NCBI GenBank assembly: GCA_951799425.1
Contig: OX637402.1
Location: 1,178,501-1,242,500 of the forward strand
Length of the DNA stretch: 64,000 nt
Source: Ilex aquifolium
Lineage: Eukaryota; Streptophyta; Magnoliopsida; Aquifoliales; Aquifoliaceae
Direction: 5' to 3'
Positions 31,678 through 43,249 of this stretch are shown here, piece by piece. The position numbers and the translations under genes were made by a program. The notes beneath the pieces are model-generated. The model was not told the origin of the DNA, did no database searches, and saw only the letters and a program-made list of their open reading frames with translations. Each line of letters opens with the position of its first letter. Position 1 is the first letter of the stretch.

Positions 31678-34468
31678 TGAAATTGCTCCCTACCGGATGG
31701 CACCTTTGGAGTTGAAGGAGCTAAGGAAGCAGTTGGATCAATTGTTGGCGATTGGGTTTATCCGTCTAAGCACTTCACCCTGGGGAGCCCCGGTCCTCTT
31801 TGTGAAGAAAACGGATGAGACTCTCCAGTTGTGCACGGATTACCGGAGGTTGAATCGGGTTACCGTGAAGAATAAGTATCCGTTGCCGAGAATTGATGAC
31901 TTATTTGATCAGTTGAAGGGTTCAAAGTATTACTCCAAGATTGATCTTCGGACGGGGTATCATCAGCTACGGATTAAGGAGGAGGATATTCCTAAGACTG
32001 TTTTCCGTACCCGGTATGGTCATTTCGAGTATACGGTGATGCCGTTTGGATTGACTAATGCCCCCGCAGCCTTCATGGATTTGATGCACAGAGTCTTCCG
32101 GCCTTACCTCGATCAATTTGTCATTGTGTTTATTGATGACATATTGGTTTACTCACAGACTCAGGAGGAACTTGTTCGTCATCTCTCTAAGGTGCTACAA
32201 ACATTGAGAGAACATAAGTTATATGCGAAGATGAGCAAGTGTGAGTTTTGGATGAAGGAAGTGAAGTTCCTTGGCCATGTTGTGTCCGAGCAAGGAGTAG
32301 CGGTTGATCCCGCAAAGATTGAGGCCGTGATGAAATGGGAACCATCGAAGAATGTGACAGAAGTACGGAGTTTCTTGGGGTTAGCCGGCTATTATCGTAG
32401 GTTTGTGGAAGGATTCTCCAAGCTTGCGATGCCGATGACTCGCCTCACAAAGAAGGGATAAAAATTCATGTGGACTCAAGCGTGTGAGCTAGCCTTTCGC
32501 ACCTTGAAGGAGAAGTTGACAACGGCGCCTATCCTCATTATTCCGAGTAGTGGGGAAGGATATGATGTGTACACCGATGCTTCGCTACGAGGCTTGGGAT
32601 GTGTGTTGATGCAAGGAGGGAAGATGGTCGCTTATGGCTCGAGGCAACTTAAGGTTCATGAACAAAATTATCCCACCCATGACTTAGAGCTCACCGCTGT
32701 GGTTTTTGTTCTTAAGTTGTGGAGGTGTTACTTGTACGGAGAGAAATTCCAAGTATTCTCGGATCATAAAAGCCTCAAGTACATATTCACACAGAGAGAC
32801 TTGAACCTTCGACAAAGGAGGTGGGTTGAGTATTTAGAAGACTATGATTTCACACTCAACTACCATCCGGGAAAGGCGAATGTAGTTGCCGACGCTCTTA
32901 GCAGGAAGTCTCGAGGTGAAATCAATTTTCTTGCGGTAAATAGGTGGAAAATGATTGATGCATTGGAGGAGTACGATCTATGGGTGGATGTACCGGAGTA
33001 TCAACCATACCTATTCAATCTTGTAGCTTAACCGACGCTTCAGCGACGGGTAGTAGAGTTGCAATGCCTGGACTCGGCACTCGATTTGATTAGAGCCCGA
33101 TTGGAGAATGGAGAAGCGATTGAGGGATGGTCTTGGAAGAAGGGAGAGTTGAGATATGAGAAGAGGCTATGTGTTCCCGATGATTCGTCGCTAAAAGAGG
33201 AGATACTTGGAGAGTGTCATCGCTCTAAGTTTGCTATCCACCCCGGTAGCACAAAAATGTATAGGGACATGAAGCGCCAATATTGGTGGAAGGGAATGAA
33301 GAAGGATGTGGCAAGGTTCATAGCACGATGTGCGGTGTGCCAACAGGTGAAGATTGAACATCAAAAGCCAGGAGGATTACTACAATCTTTGCCTATCCCA
33401 GAGTGGAAGTGGGATCACATCACCATGGATTTCGTGTCGGGTTTACCACGGACGTCGCGCGGGCATAACGCAGTATGGGTTATTGTGGATAGATTCACCA
33501 AGTCCGCTCATTTCTTGGGTATGAAGACCACGGATACATTCGAGACTTTGAGCCAGCTGTATATCCATGAGATTGTGCGATTACATGGAGTTCCACTTTC
33601 TATCGTGTCGGATCGTGATTATCGGTTTGTGGCGAGATTCTGGCAAAGTCTACAACAAGCGATGGGGACAGAGTTACACTTCAGTACGGCTTTTCATCCC
33701 CAAACGGATGGCCAATCCGAGAGGGTGATACAGATTGTGGAAGACATGTTACGTGCTTGCGCGTTGGACTTCAAAGGAAGCTGGAGTGATCACTTGCCGT
33801 TGGTAGAATTTGCATACAACAATAGCTATCATGCAAGCATTGGGATGGCACCGTATGAAGCCTTGTATGGAAGACCATGCAGATCACCGACGTGTTGGTT
33901 AGAAGCCGGCGAGAGTAGTTTGTTTGGACCGGACATTGTTCGAGAAACTACGGAGAAGATTCAACTCATCCGAGAGAGGCTACGGACGGCGCAAAGTAGA
34001 CAGAAGAGCTATGCGGACCACCGATGAAGACCCTTAGAATTTAAGGTGGGAGACTATGTATTTCTCAAAGTGTCACCCAAGAAGGGCGTGTTTCGATTCG
34101 GCAAGAAAGGGAAGTTAGCGCCAAGATATACCGGACCATTTGAAGTGATCAAGGTTGTGGGCAAAGCGACGTATCAGTTGCGGTTACCAGCTCAGTTGTC
34201 TGGGGTACATGACGTGTTCCACGTGTCGATGTTGAGGAAGTGTCAATCGGATGCAACTCCAGTCGTGGATTTAGAGGATATTGAAATTCAAGATGGAGCA
34301 ACATATGAAGAACAACCGGTGGAGATTCTTGATGCCAAGGAAAAGGTGCTCCGCAACAAATTCATCTGACTCGTGAAGGTTTTGTGGTGACATCATGGCG
34401 TGGAAGAAGCTACATGGGAACCGGAGCAAGAAATGCGGGAGAAGTATCCATATTTGTTCGCTACTTGA
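31678..34468 (+). pseudogene. Tekay/Del-type pol: RT, RNase H, integrase, chromodomain-like tail
   Basis: Enters pol at [18 protein letters not shown], so the gag, protease and RT start are missing. RT shows [46 protein letters not shown] and FIDDILVYS (YxDD box). RNase H shows [22 protein letters not shown] and FSDHKSL, ending in ADALSRK. Integrase shows HPG...C-VCQQVK, ITMDFVSGLP, VSDRDYRF and HPQTDGQSERV, then the GKLAPRYTGPF tail and a CR-type chromodomain motif (LVKVLW, HHGVEEATWEPE). In-frame stops: TAA 32459, TAA 33029, TGA 34025, TGA 34367, TGA 34388. The native stop is at 34466-34468. The three TGAs stand where relatives have Arg codons. The rest of the frame is well kept. Open parts: 31589-32461, 32468-33031, 33059-34027, 34046-34369. 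Confidence 0.93.
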
Positions 34469-34496
34469 GGTAAGTTTCGAGGACGAAACTTTCTTT

Positions 34497-34509
34497 AAGG
34501 GGGGTGGAT
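34497..34509 (+). other. Polypurine tract of the chimeric element (plus end)
   Basis: AAGGGGGGTGGAT directly before LTR start TGTAACACCCC. Preceded by GAGGACGAAACTTTC, shared with the other Tekay-type elements. Confidence 0.88.
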
Positions 34510-35015
34510 TGTAACACCCCGAATTTTATTTTATATATTTATAGAGATATATATATATAGTAAATAATATTTGTAAAGATGTAGATATATGTAGTGACAT
34601 AAAAATAAACCGTAGGAATAAATGCTATGGAGACAATTTGATTGGGAAGTTACGTGTCGAAGATGTTTAAACTTGGAAAGGGTGATTAGACAAGTTTCTA
34701 AAAGTTTGTAGGTCAAAATAATGATTCCATTGAATCCGGAAGGTCGAAAAACATTGAGAGTGGTAATATGGATGTATTGGAAGTTAGGAAGTGTCCCGGA
34801 GTTAAAATACACTTTAGCGAGAATTTGGGTAAAAATGGGTATTGAATACTTCTTAGTATTGTGGACATAACTTTTTATTCTTAATTCCAAATGACCTGAA
34901 ATTTTGACAGTAGATATTAGACATCTAGGGCTACAAAAGTGTATCTCATGAAAATTTTCCAATTCGACCTCTAAATGGGTCACAAATGCACTGGAAGTGG
35001 AAGTAGAAAAATCTA

Positions 35016-35148
35016 GATAGTGACTACCGGTAGTCACTATCAGCTACCGGTAGTCAATGGACCAGTGTGTCTGAGCTACCGGTAGTCAACAGGTAGTCGA
35101 GTGTCTAGTGTACCCGAGCTACCGGTAGTCAAAATCAGCTACCGGTAG
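35016..35148 (+). promoter_or_regulatory. Array of CTACCGGTAG palindromes, one of 26 bp
   Basis: CTACCGGTAG occurs at 35024-35033, 35044-35053, 35076-35085, 35119-35128 and 35139-35148, with a half unit at about 35091. The first lies at the centre of a perfect 26-bp palindrome (35016-35041). The array ends 52 bp before the TATA box at 35201. Confidence 0.92.
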
Positions 35149-35200
35149 TCACTGTAAAAATCTGAGATTTTAAGTCGCAAACAAGCCTATTTTTCCTCCA

Positions 35201-35210
35201 CTATAAATAC
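35201..35210 (+). promoter_or_regulatory. LTR TATA box
   Basis: CTATAAATAC, followed by a pyrimidine-rich then purine-rich leader. It is the same 10-mer as the TATA box of the unrelated pol-less Athila-family LTR (22256-22265, minus). Confidence 0.72.
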
Positions 35211-36840
35211 ATTTTTGTCACCTCCTTAGCCTTCATTACACCACTCCAAACCCTAGAAAACATAAGAGAGAAAGAGAGAAACACAAGAACAAGAGAAAAC
35301 AAGAGATTGAAGGGTTGATTCAAGATCAAAGCCCTAATTTTTTTTCAAGAACACCAAGTAGGGGATTTCTTCCTATTCTCTTACATTGAGGCTAGGATTA
35401 AATTATATGTATTCTTTTGGTTCAAAATCATATATACTTGCTATTATTTACTTGATTCTTGATCCTCTTGCATTTATTGCCATGTTTTAAACATTGTGGT
35501 AGTTGGGTAACCATTAAAGGTCCCTTTTTCATTCTCAAACCCTAGTTTTAAGAAAAATGAATTTTCTTCTTTACATTTCCTTTGTTCTCACCATCAAAAC
35601 CTTAGTGATTGATATTGTACAACCAAATGATGTTTATGGTGATCTCTTGCTCTTTTTCTTCAATTATGCTATGGTACAAATGGTGAAAATTGGGGATTTC
35701 TTGTGAATTGAGAAATGTTTGTAATGATCTCTCTTGTATGATTGTTGTGATGGACTTGGATTGCCTTCGAGCATTGCCGTAGAGTGTTAGAGGTTAGTCT
35801 ATCCCGGTGGGGGTGAGATGGTTGTCTAACACTTGTAGTGGGTGGTTATTTGGTAATAACCACCACTATTGTTCACTGGAGTTCGAACGAGGGGTGGTAT
35901 ACCTTTCCTGGGAAGGGACTCGTCACTACCATTGGGATGGTAGACGCCTCTTCCTAAAGTACTTGTGATTGTGATGGTGATTGGTGAACTAGGTATAAGT
36001 CGTTGGGTAGATTCATGGGAAGCAATCAATATACATGAGAACATGAGATTATTAGTATTGTTACGGAATGGTTTCCAACAAGTGCTTGTGGAGGTATGGG
36101 AATCCACAAGGACCTGTTGGAAATGGTTATGGTGATAATTGTGACTGAGCTTTACGGTTCATTTAAATTATTGCGAACATTTAAACTTGAGATCTATTTA
36201 AAATATCCTGCTTTTCCTTCAAAATGGTATATATGCTATTTATGAAAATGAGACCAACCGTTTTATATGCTTTTCTAAACCTTGTTTGAGTTTGGGAAGA
36301 TTTTGCTACAGAGCTTCGTGCTCATCCCCTACAATTAACATTTTTCAGATTATGCTATAGAGGAGGAGCTTGGCGCTAATGAGCCGGGCCTTGGGGAAGC
36401 CTCATTAGAAGGGTACCTGGATCCCGAGTGGGACATGTAGAGATGCCCCTTTTATTTTTGTACTAGACTAGGAACCAATATGTACAAACATTGTAAAGTT
36501 TAGTTTCTTTTGAAATTCCGCTGCAATATATTCATGTAATTCTTTTGGGTTGTAATGGCCTTAGTTTGACTTATTCTTTTGGGATGATTGTTGTGGATAG
36601 TATATATGGTGAATGAAATATTTTGGATTTGATGGTTAGATAGACCCGGTGTGGTCAAGGTATTATAAATGTACAGGTTGTGAGTTTTGGGAGAGCTTCC
36701 CGTACGAAGGAGACTCTGCCCAAATTTTGTTAAAATTAAGAATGTTTCTTATCCAATGGATATATATTTAGTTGCTTTCATGATGTGAATGTTTTAGAAT
36801 GTAATGCCGTCCAGGGTGGTATTTGGGGCGTTACATCCAA

Positions 36841-39800
36841 GTTCATAACAGAATATCATATTCTAAATTTTAAATCCATCACTTCCACTTATAACATCAT
36901 TGCAGTTACGTAGAGTCCCCAAGATTAACTTCCTTCACTAGAATTCATTTATCACATTTATTCTCAATAATTGTATACGATTGTTCCAACAAATTTCTTA
37001 TCATGCATAACTAGTAGATCATTGTACTTAATTGTCTACTCATCAAATATCACTTCTCTTTTGACTTTCACCAATCATTTCAATAAACCTCATATTTGTT
37101 TCCTACATGTAGCTTATTCATAAGCATATCAAAATAACTAAAATGTAATTCCGCTAATAGGGTTACTCATATTTCCTATACTAATATTATGGTATAACAC
37201 AAAACTTAGTACTGACATTACGGTAAGATGTATCTCGATTCCTGAAATAGATACAACATTCTTAATGACTTTGTCTCTCACTAGCCAATGTAATTCATAA
37301 TTTTTGAAATCTACAATAATTTCAATTCATAACTACACACTCCCACATAAGTCAATATCTAGGATCAACTCTTAGGTTGCACATCCATTTGCAATTCCTC
37401 ATGATACTTTTTACCTTCACCATTATAGTCATTACTCAAATAGTTCGCTGCGCACTCTGATATAAATTATAATCCACTAATTCACAAATCAAAACTAGCC
37501 ACAAGATAAGAATTCTCATTGGTTTGAAAGTTTTGAGAAGATAAGTCAAATTCCACCAAAGTGTACAACTGAAATCTAACCACATTTATCCTCCAATTAT
37601 AGCTTCTAAAATGTGTACACTAACGATTCATCTAATCAATTCAAATGAAATTTTAGTAATTAACTAACTATAATACTTAGTCTAAGTGTCAAGTTATATC
37701 TCCAAGATATTTGTTCTCAGTCCCCAATCTTGAGCTCAAATCAATAAGCCTTACAATCCCCTTTATAACTCATTTGTATCCGGATTCATACTTTTAGATC
37801 AATCTTAATATCTCTACATGTTCACCAACTCGATTAAGGTCAATTATTTTCTATCTCCCAAGTATTCATTCTCAATCTCTAAACTTGAGCTAGAACTAAT
37901 AATCATGTAATCAATTCTTAGTGGCTTTCATTAACATCGCAACTCTTTTCACGATACCTATACTTTCGAATCCCTATGATACAATCCATTACAATATATA
38001 TCTTGTAATATGTCAAAATGTGAAGATAGACTGTCAAAGATCCCAAAATATCTCTCAATTCTCTATCACCAAACTTCTTATGATATAATCAAAACTAAAA
38101 CAAGACTCCCAATGATTAAACCAATGTTCCTTAATTTACCCACATTAGTCATCATAGTCTTAATCATTATTCATAATCCTCAAGACAATAACAATCTGCT
38201 AATTACTAAGATAATCATAGTCATTTATCCCAAAAATTACATATAGTTTCTACATCCATGTCAAAGTCAATCTACATCGGTATCATCATTGATTCTTCAA
38301 ATTATATTTTTCCAATTATCACCACTAATCGTAAAGTTCGAATCTTCAATACTCATGCCAACAATCCTCAAGTATAACTAATCAAACATATCTTAATAGT
38401 GTACTAAAAGAGACAAGAAAAAGAATTTCATATTCCCCCAACACACAACTCAAATAACATTAAAAGATCTCACTTATCAATAGAAGTTAACACCAAACAT
38501 TGAAACCATCTTTATTTCAATAATTGTTTGCTATATCTGACCTAAAAATTTTAGAACTCTATAATCTTTAATCCTACAATATCTAGGGTCAAAGGTAACA
38601 ATTATATCTTAGTCAGACTTTCTAGATTTCCTTTTTGCATGTCTATAAGTTCGTTTCCATAACTCAACCTCAAATTTCCAATCAAAATTTGTAAATGCAA
38701 GTCATCTATTAACCTCACACTCAATCAAGAGATTATTGATTGTTAATGCTTTAAAGAGTTCAAGTGTAGTGAACTAAGTCCACCACGAAATAATGTTACC
38801 TAAGTATATCGTCCTCAATGAGTATCCTATGTATGACCCTTCTAAACCATTAATACTTCCAAAGTAAATTTAATCAACTCTCCGTAATATTTTCAAACCA
38901 ATATTGGTAACCTCAAGTATGTAGTTCTGAAACAACCTCTTATTCATTTAAGACCTATAACCACAATTCCAATCATTATTCCAAAAATAGACTCTCATTC
39001 GATGTTTATTCACCATATTCCTTCAATTGATCATATTTCAGAGTTTTACTATCTCATACCATCGTACTCACCCTAGGACAACATAACACTCTTGTGGTTC
39101 ACATCGTAAAACCAAAACTACGGTCATTCCTTAATTTCTATGACTTTTTAAGTAACACACCTAACTTTCCATAACCTTATTATTCAAAACTTAGTCCATC
39201 TTAAAAAAACATCTAAGTTGACCTTACCTCTACACATCCAAATTGGGTTATCACATCTCCTTGGTTTCCAAAAATAAAAGCAACACTAATAGTAGAATAG
39301 AATATTTAGAGTCAACAAAGCACCAAATCGTAGTTATATTTTATATTGTTATCCATCAAAAACACTTCAATCATCATGGGTGCGTCTCTCAATCAAAGCC
39401 TAAATAGTGCGAAAGTTCTCTTTAGGATAAACCCTTCAGAGTATAAGAAGAAAAGCACGACACTTTGCTATACAAGGAATACCACAGTGCAGATTTTGAT
39501 CAACTTCGGAGAATAATCTGATTTAACTCAGGTATTTCTAGCATGTGTGACCTATATGGTTGGAAAGATATACGAGTTAAGCTTCTAACAAAAAAAAACG
39601 GTGCACAATTTGGACTTTCTAACTAAGAGTTATGATCAAATTAGTGAAAGGTAGTCTATTTGACTGATGGTTCTGTTATACTTTTCTAACTTGAGTTTGG
39701 GTGTCTTTTGTCACAAATCCTATCTCATACCCATCTCCAATATAGATAATACGACTTGCATACAGATCCCTGTCTAGCATCATTTACAAACCAAAAGTCA

Positions 39801-40065
39801 AATTACCATCTGTCTCCTAGAATAGTCCAAAACGATATGATATGAAACTAGAATATCCATCCCAAATTTTTCGTCAACTCCTCAAAGCTAGATAATCCAT
39901 GAATTCGAACAAATAATTAATCCCTAACCTAACTAAACAACAAATCACACTTATCTTCTAAACATATAACTTCAAACAAATCAAAAACTAAAGTTTCTTC
40001 ATCCTAAACTAATACTCCAGTGATAGTCCATAACCTACAGCTCCCAAGTAAGACCTAATTCCTAA
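36841..40065 (-). other. Non-coding internal region of the 26-kb element
   Basis: About 3.2 kb, AT-rich, rich in stop codons on both strands. The longest open frames are below 80 codons and show no retroelement motif. About 190 bp at 39475-39665 match the U3 of the inverted LTR at 30957-31150. 37000-39400 carries no other recognisable feature. Confidence 0.7.
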
Positions 40066-40077
40066 GCTCTGATACCA
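40066..40077 (-). other. Primer-binding site (tRNA-Met) of the 26-kb element
   Basis: On the minus strand this reads TGGTATCAGAGC, an exact initiator tRNA-Met site, five bases from the LTR end at 40083. Confidence 0.92.
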
Positions 40078-40082
40078 AACTT

Positions 40083-42315
40083 TGTAACGCCCCAAAAACT
40101 GGGGGTCCTTATTTTAACAAAATTCGGGCAGAGTCTCCTTTGTACGGGGAGCTCTACCCAAAACACAACCTGTGCAATTATACTACATTGACCACACCGG
40201 GTCCATTTATCCATACTCATATAACCACATGCAATTCTTCTTTTACATTAAAACAGTTCATATCCATTTTGGACGACATTACTATCTAAAACCATTCATG
40301 ATCATGAGAGCGACTAAATAACTTCGTAATCCAAAAGAATTTAATACACCATTTACCATAAATACAATGTCATACAAAAGAATGTGCCCTACGACACTTC
40401 CATCCCCAAAAGAATCAGACTAATTTTGTGCAGCGGAATAACAAAAATATTGGGTTTTACAAAGTCTCAATCTAGAACAAAAGAAGGTAATGCTCTAAGC
40501 ATCCACCTCGGGATCCACACTTCCGTCGATCGGAGTCTCCCAATGTACCGGCTCCTCGACTCCCAGCTCCTCCTCAAGTGTATAAATCTGAAATGTGGGT
40601 AGGTAGGGGGGGTGAGCACGAAGCTCTGTAGGAAAATCCTTCCAAACCCGAACAAGGTTTATAAAAGCATATGAAATGGTCGGTCTCATTTTACAATTAA
40701 CATATCTAATTTTTGAAGTAAAACAGAGACATTTTAAAAAAGATCTCAAGTTTAAGTAGCAACATTAAATTAAATGAGCAGTAACAAAAAAAAACCCAGC
40801 TACAATAAATAACCATTTCCAAAATATAAACCATTTTCCCACAAGATCTTGTAGAATCTCATACTTCCACAAGTCATTGTAGGAAACCATTTCCACAACA
40901 ATAATAGTAATCCATAACTCAAATATTCCACAACAATATGTATATGTATCTCAAACATGATGCGAGGCAAACCCCATGAATCAACACATTGAGTAATATC
41001 TAGCCCACACACACACACACAAATCTTCTCAAAGATATCCATCATTTAGGAAGGGCGTATGCCATACCAATAGCAGTGATGTATCCAACCCAGGCATTAG
41101 TATACTAATCCTTTGTTACGGCACCCGTGAGCGAATAGTGGTTTAGTCTTACCAAAGCACTAACCCCACTACGAGTGGTAGGAAAAATGCAAACCCACAC
41201 GGAGCAAGCAACACGTCTACCCACTCTACGATATCTCGTCAAAGGCCACCCATAGTCATCCCACACTCATAAGAGATACAATACCAAACTCAATTTCTCA
41301 ATTTACAAGCATATCTCAAAAATCCCCAAATTTATCATGTGACAATTCCAATAACCAATTAAGAAAAATACAAGAGATCACAACAACATCATTTTATTAC
41401 TCAACACAAAGCACTATAGTTTCAAAATCAATAATAAAGGAAGAATTTAAGAAGAAAATCCATCACTCTCCAAAAACTATGGTTTTCAAGCAAGAAAAAG
41501 AGATTTCATGGGTATTCAACCCTAACTTTGTTCAAAAACATGTAATCCTTACAAAAAAATAACATTTAGAGGCAAAACATATATATATATATAACATCAA
41601 TGAACAAGAATGGAAGAAAATCCCTACCTAGAAATCAAAATTCCAAGCTTAATCTTCAAGCTTCTCAAGCCAAGCCCAAGCCCTAGAACCCTTCTTCACT
41701 CTTCTTCTTTCTTTCTCTTCCTAGTTCTAAGATGGATGAAGGAGTTTTGGGAGAGAGATGTGAGAAAAAATGGAAGAAAATGGGTTGAAATCTGGGTTTA
41801 AACCCAACAGTCCCGATTTTTACTATTCATTGGCTGATTTGGGTTTTCTCCAAAATTACGGTTTTGCCACAACACATTCCAAATTTGATTCATATGACTA
41901 TCCTAAGGTTTTTTGACGTTCTGGATTCATTTTTAATGTTATTTTAACCTAAAAACATTTAGTTTTATGATTTATCTCAAAACTAAAGTAAATTTACACC
42001 CGATACACTAAAATTACTATTTTATCCCTATGAACCGCTATATGTGCTAAACGGTTATTCCAAATTTTTCGGACCTCCCGGATTCATTGGAGACCTTATC
42101 TTGACCTAAAAATATTTAAAAACTTACTTAATCACTGTTCTCAAGGTTAAACATATTCAAAACTAAGTTTGACTCAAAAGTCAATTCGTCCAAAACTCAA
42201 ACTTCATGATTAATCTTTCAATAATGATTCTAAGTTTCTACCATCATTTTATTCATCTTAGGAGAACTCTTAAGATAATAGTATCCTTATTTCATTTTTA
42301 ATACGGGGTCTTACA
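40083..42315 (-). repeat. 5' LTR of the 26-kb element
   Basis: Plus-strand ends TGTAACGCCCC and GGGGTCTTACA; followed by TSD GTTTT. Matches 16280-18605 with scattered substitutions and small indels, so this insertion is clearly older than the pol-less Athila element. Confidence 0.92.
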
Positions 42316-42384
42316 GTTTTGCTTTGTTTGTGGTCTTCTTCTTTGTGAATTTGATGAAGTCCTAGCGCTATATCTTAACAAATT

Positions 42385-42396
42385 TGGTATCAGAGC
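42385..42396 (+). other. Primer-binding site (tRNA-Met) of the copia element
   Basis: TGGTATCAGAGC, four bases after the LTR end ACA at 42380. Confidence 0.92.
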
Positions 42397-42472
42397 TAGG
42401 GTTTTGAGATTTTGTGTTAGATTTAAGCTAGGGTTTGTAGTTTGGGGTTTTGTTGGGGTGTTCTTGAAAGGG

Positions 42473-43211
42473 ATGGCAACTATGAGTAATGTCCTTCAAC
42501 CCCAATTTTTCAAATTGGGCAATGATAATTATGGGAATTGGAGTATTCAAATTAAGGTGTTGCTACAATCACAAGACCTTTGGAAAATTGTCAAAAAGGG
42601 TTACAATGAGTCGACTACAAAAAAAAAGAACAAACTTTGAATAACACCCAAATGAGCTTGCTTAAGGAGTCGAGAAAGAAAGATAAGAAGACTTTGTTTA
42701 TACTTTACCAATGCATTGACGACAACACTTTTGAGAAGATTTCCTCCACCACCACCTTGAAGCAAGCTTGGAAAATTCTCAAGAACATACAGAGGCATTG
42801 ATAAAATGATTAGAGTTCGTCTTCTAGTTTTGCGAAGTTAATTTGAAGGGTTAAATATGAATGCAACCAAACTTGAAGTGAATTTGAAGGCTTAAATATG
42901 AATGGAACCAAAACCATTTCGGATTACTTTTCAAGAAATTTGATGATTGTGAATCAAATGAGAAGGTATGACGATGATATTGATGATGTTCGAGTTACCA
43001 ACAAAAAAGTAGGGGAGGAAGAGGCCAATTTACTAGTGATTCAAGAGTTAAAAATTCTTATGCTCCAAGAGAAAAAGGAAGAGCAAGAGGAAGCGACAAC
43101 TACAATAATTAAGGGTACGACATGAGAAATGTGAAATGTTATAATTGTCATAAGTATGGGCATTATAGTAATGAGTGTTGGGCAAACACAAATAAAGGTG
43201 TTTTATTCTAA
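42473..43211 (+). pseudogene. Copia gag, frameshifted, with CCHC zinc knuckle
   Basis: Begins MATMSNVLQPQFFKLGNDNY, with the NYGNWSIQIKVLLQSQDLWK block typical of copia gag (UBN2 type). A frameshift in the A run at about 42622 moves it to a second frame (SLLKESRKKDKKTLFILYQC, then LKQAWKILKN). Stops follow near 42800, then a third segment (TISDYFSRNLMIVNQMRRY, 42898-43125). A zinc knuckle with the standard C-x2-C-x4-H-x4-C spacing (CYNCHKYGHYSNEC) is at 43137-43178. Several breaks make it non-functional. Confidence 0.85.
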
Positions 43212-43249
43212 ACGATGATTTGTTTTATTCTTGCACTAATGATTTTAGA

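Larger units (their letters stand above)
18722..36835. mobile_element. Chimeric Tekay/Del element with inverted LTRs
   Basis: Flanked by perfect TSDs TCCAA (18717-18721, 36836-36840). The left LTR (18722-19499 plus 29712-31628) is in minus orientation and is followed by a minus-orientation polypurine tract and about 50 bp of the pol 3' end. This is joined at about 31678 to a plus-orientation pol (RT to chromodomain), polypurine tract and plus-orientation LTR (34510-36835). Both outer ends are therefore LTR 3' ends, TGTAACGCCCC on the left and GGGGCGTTACA on the right. The two LTRs belong to different subfamilies. No gag, protease or primer-binding site is present. Confidence 0.82.
34510..36835 (+). 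repeat. Plus-orientation LTR of the chimeric element (2.33 kb)
   Basis: Starts TGTAACACCCCG, ends GGGGCGTTACA, followed by TSD TCCAA. Same subfamily as the solo LTR 19500-29706. The region at 35580-35605 (CACCATCAAAACCTTAGTG) is the relative of the empty site into which the pol-less Athila element inserted in the solo LTR. Promoter motifs are listed separately. Confidence 0.9.
16280..42315 (-). mobile_element. Tekay-like LTR element without coding capacity, carrying a large nest
   Basis: Flanked by perfect TSDs GTTTT (16275-16279, 42316-42320). LTRs are at 16280-18605 and 40083-42315. A tRNA-Met primer-binding site at 40066-40077 and a polypurine tract at 18606-18622 show that it runs on the minus strand. 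After removing the nested insertion (18722-36840) its internal region is only about 3.3 kb and shows no gag or pol. Its LTR ends and the GAGGACGAAACTTTC motif before its polypurine tract match the Tekay-type elements here, so it is probably a non-autonomous derivative (LARD-like) driven by that family. Confidence 0.88.

Noticed and set aside
38010-38246. 78-residue open frame in the interior of the 26-kb element
   Set aside because: AT-rich chance frame without a domain; neighbouring frames are equally open.
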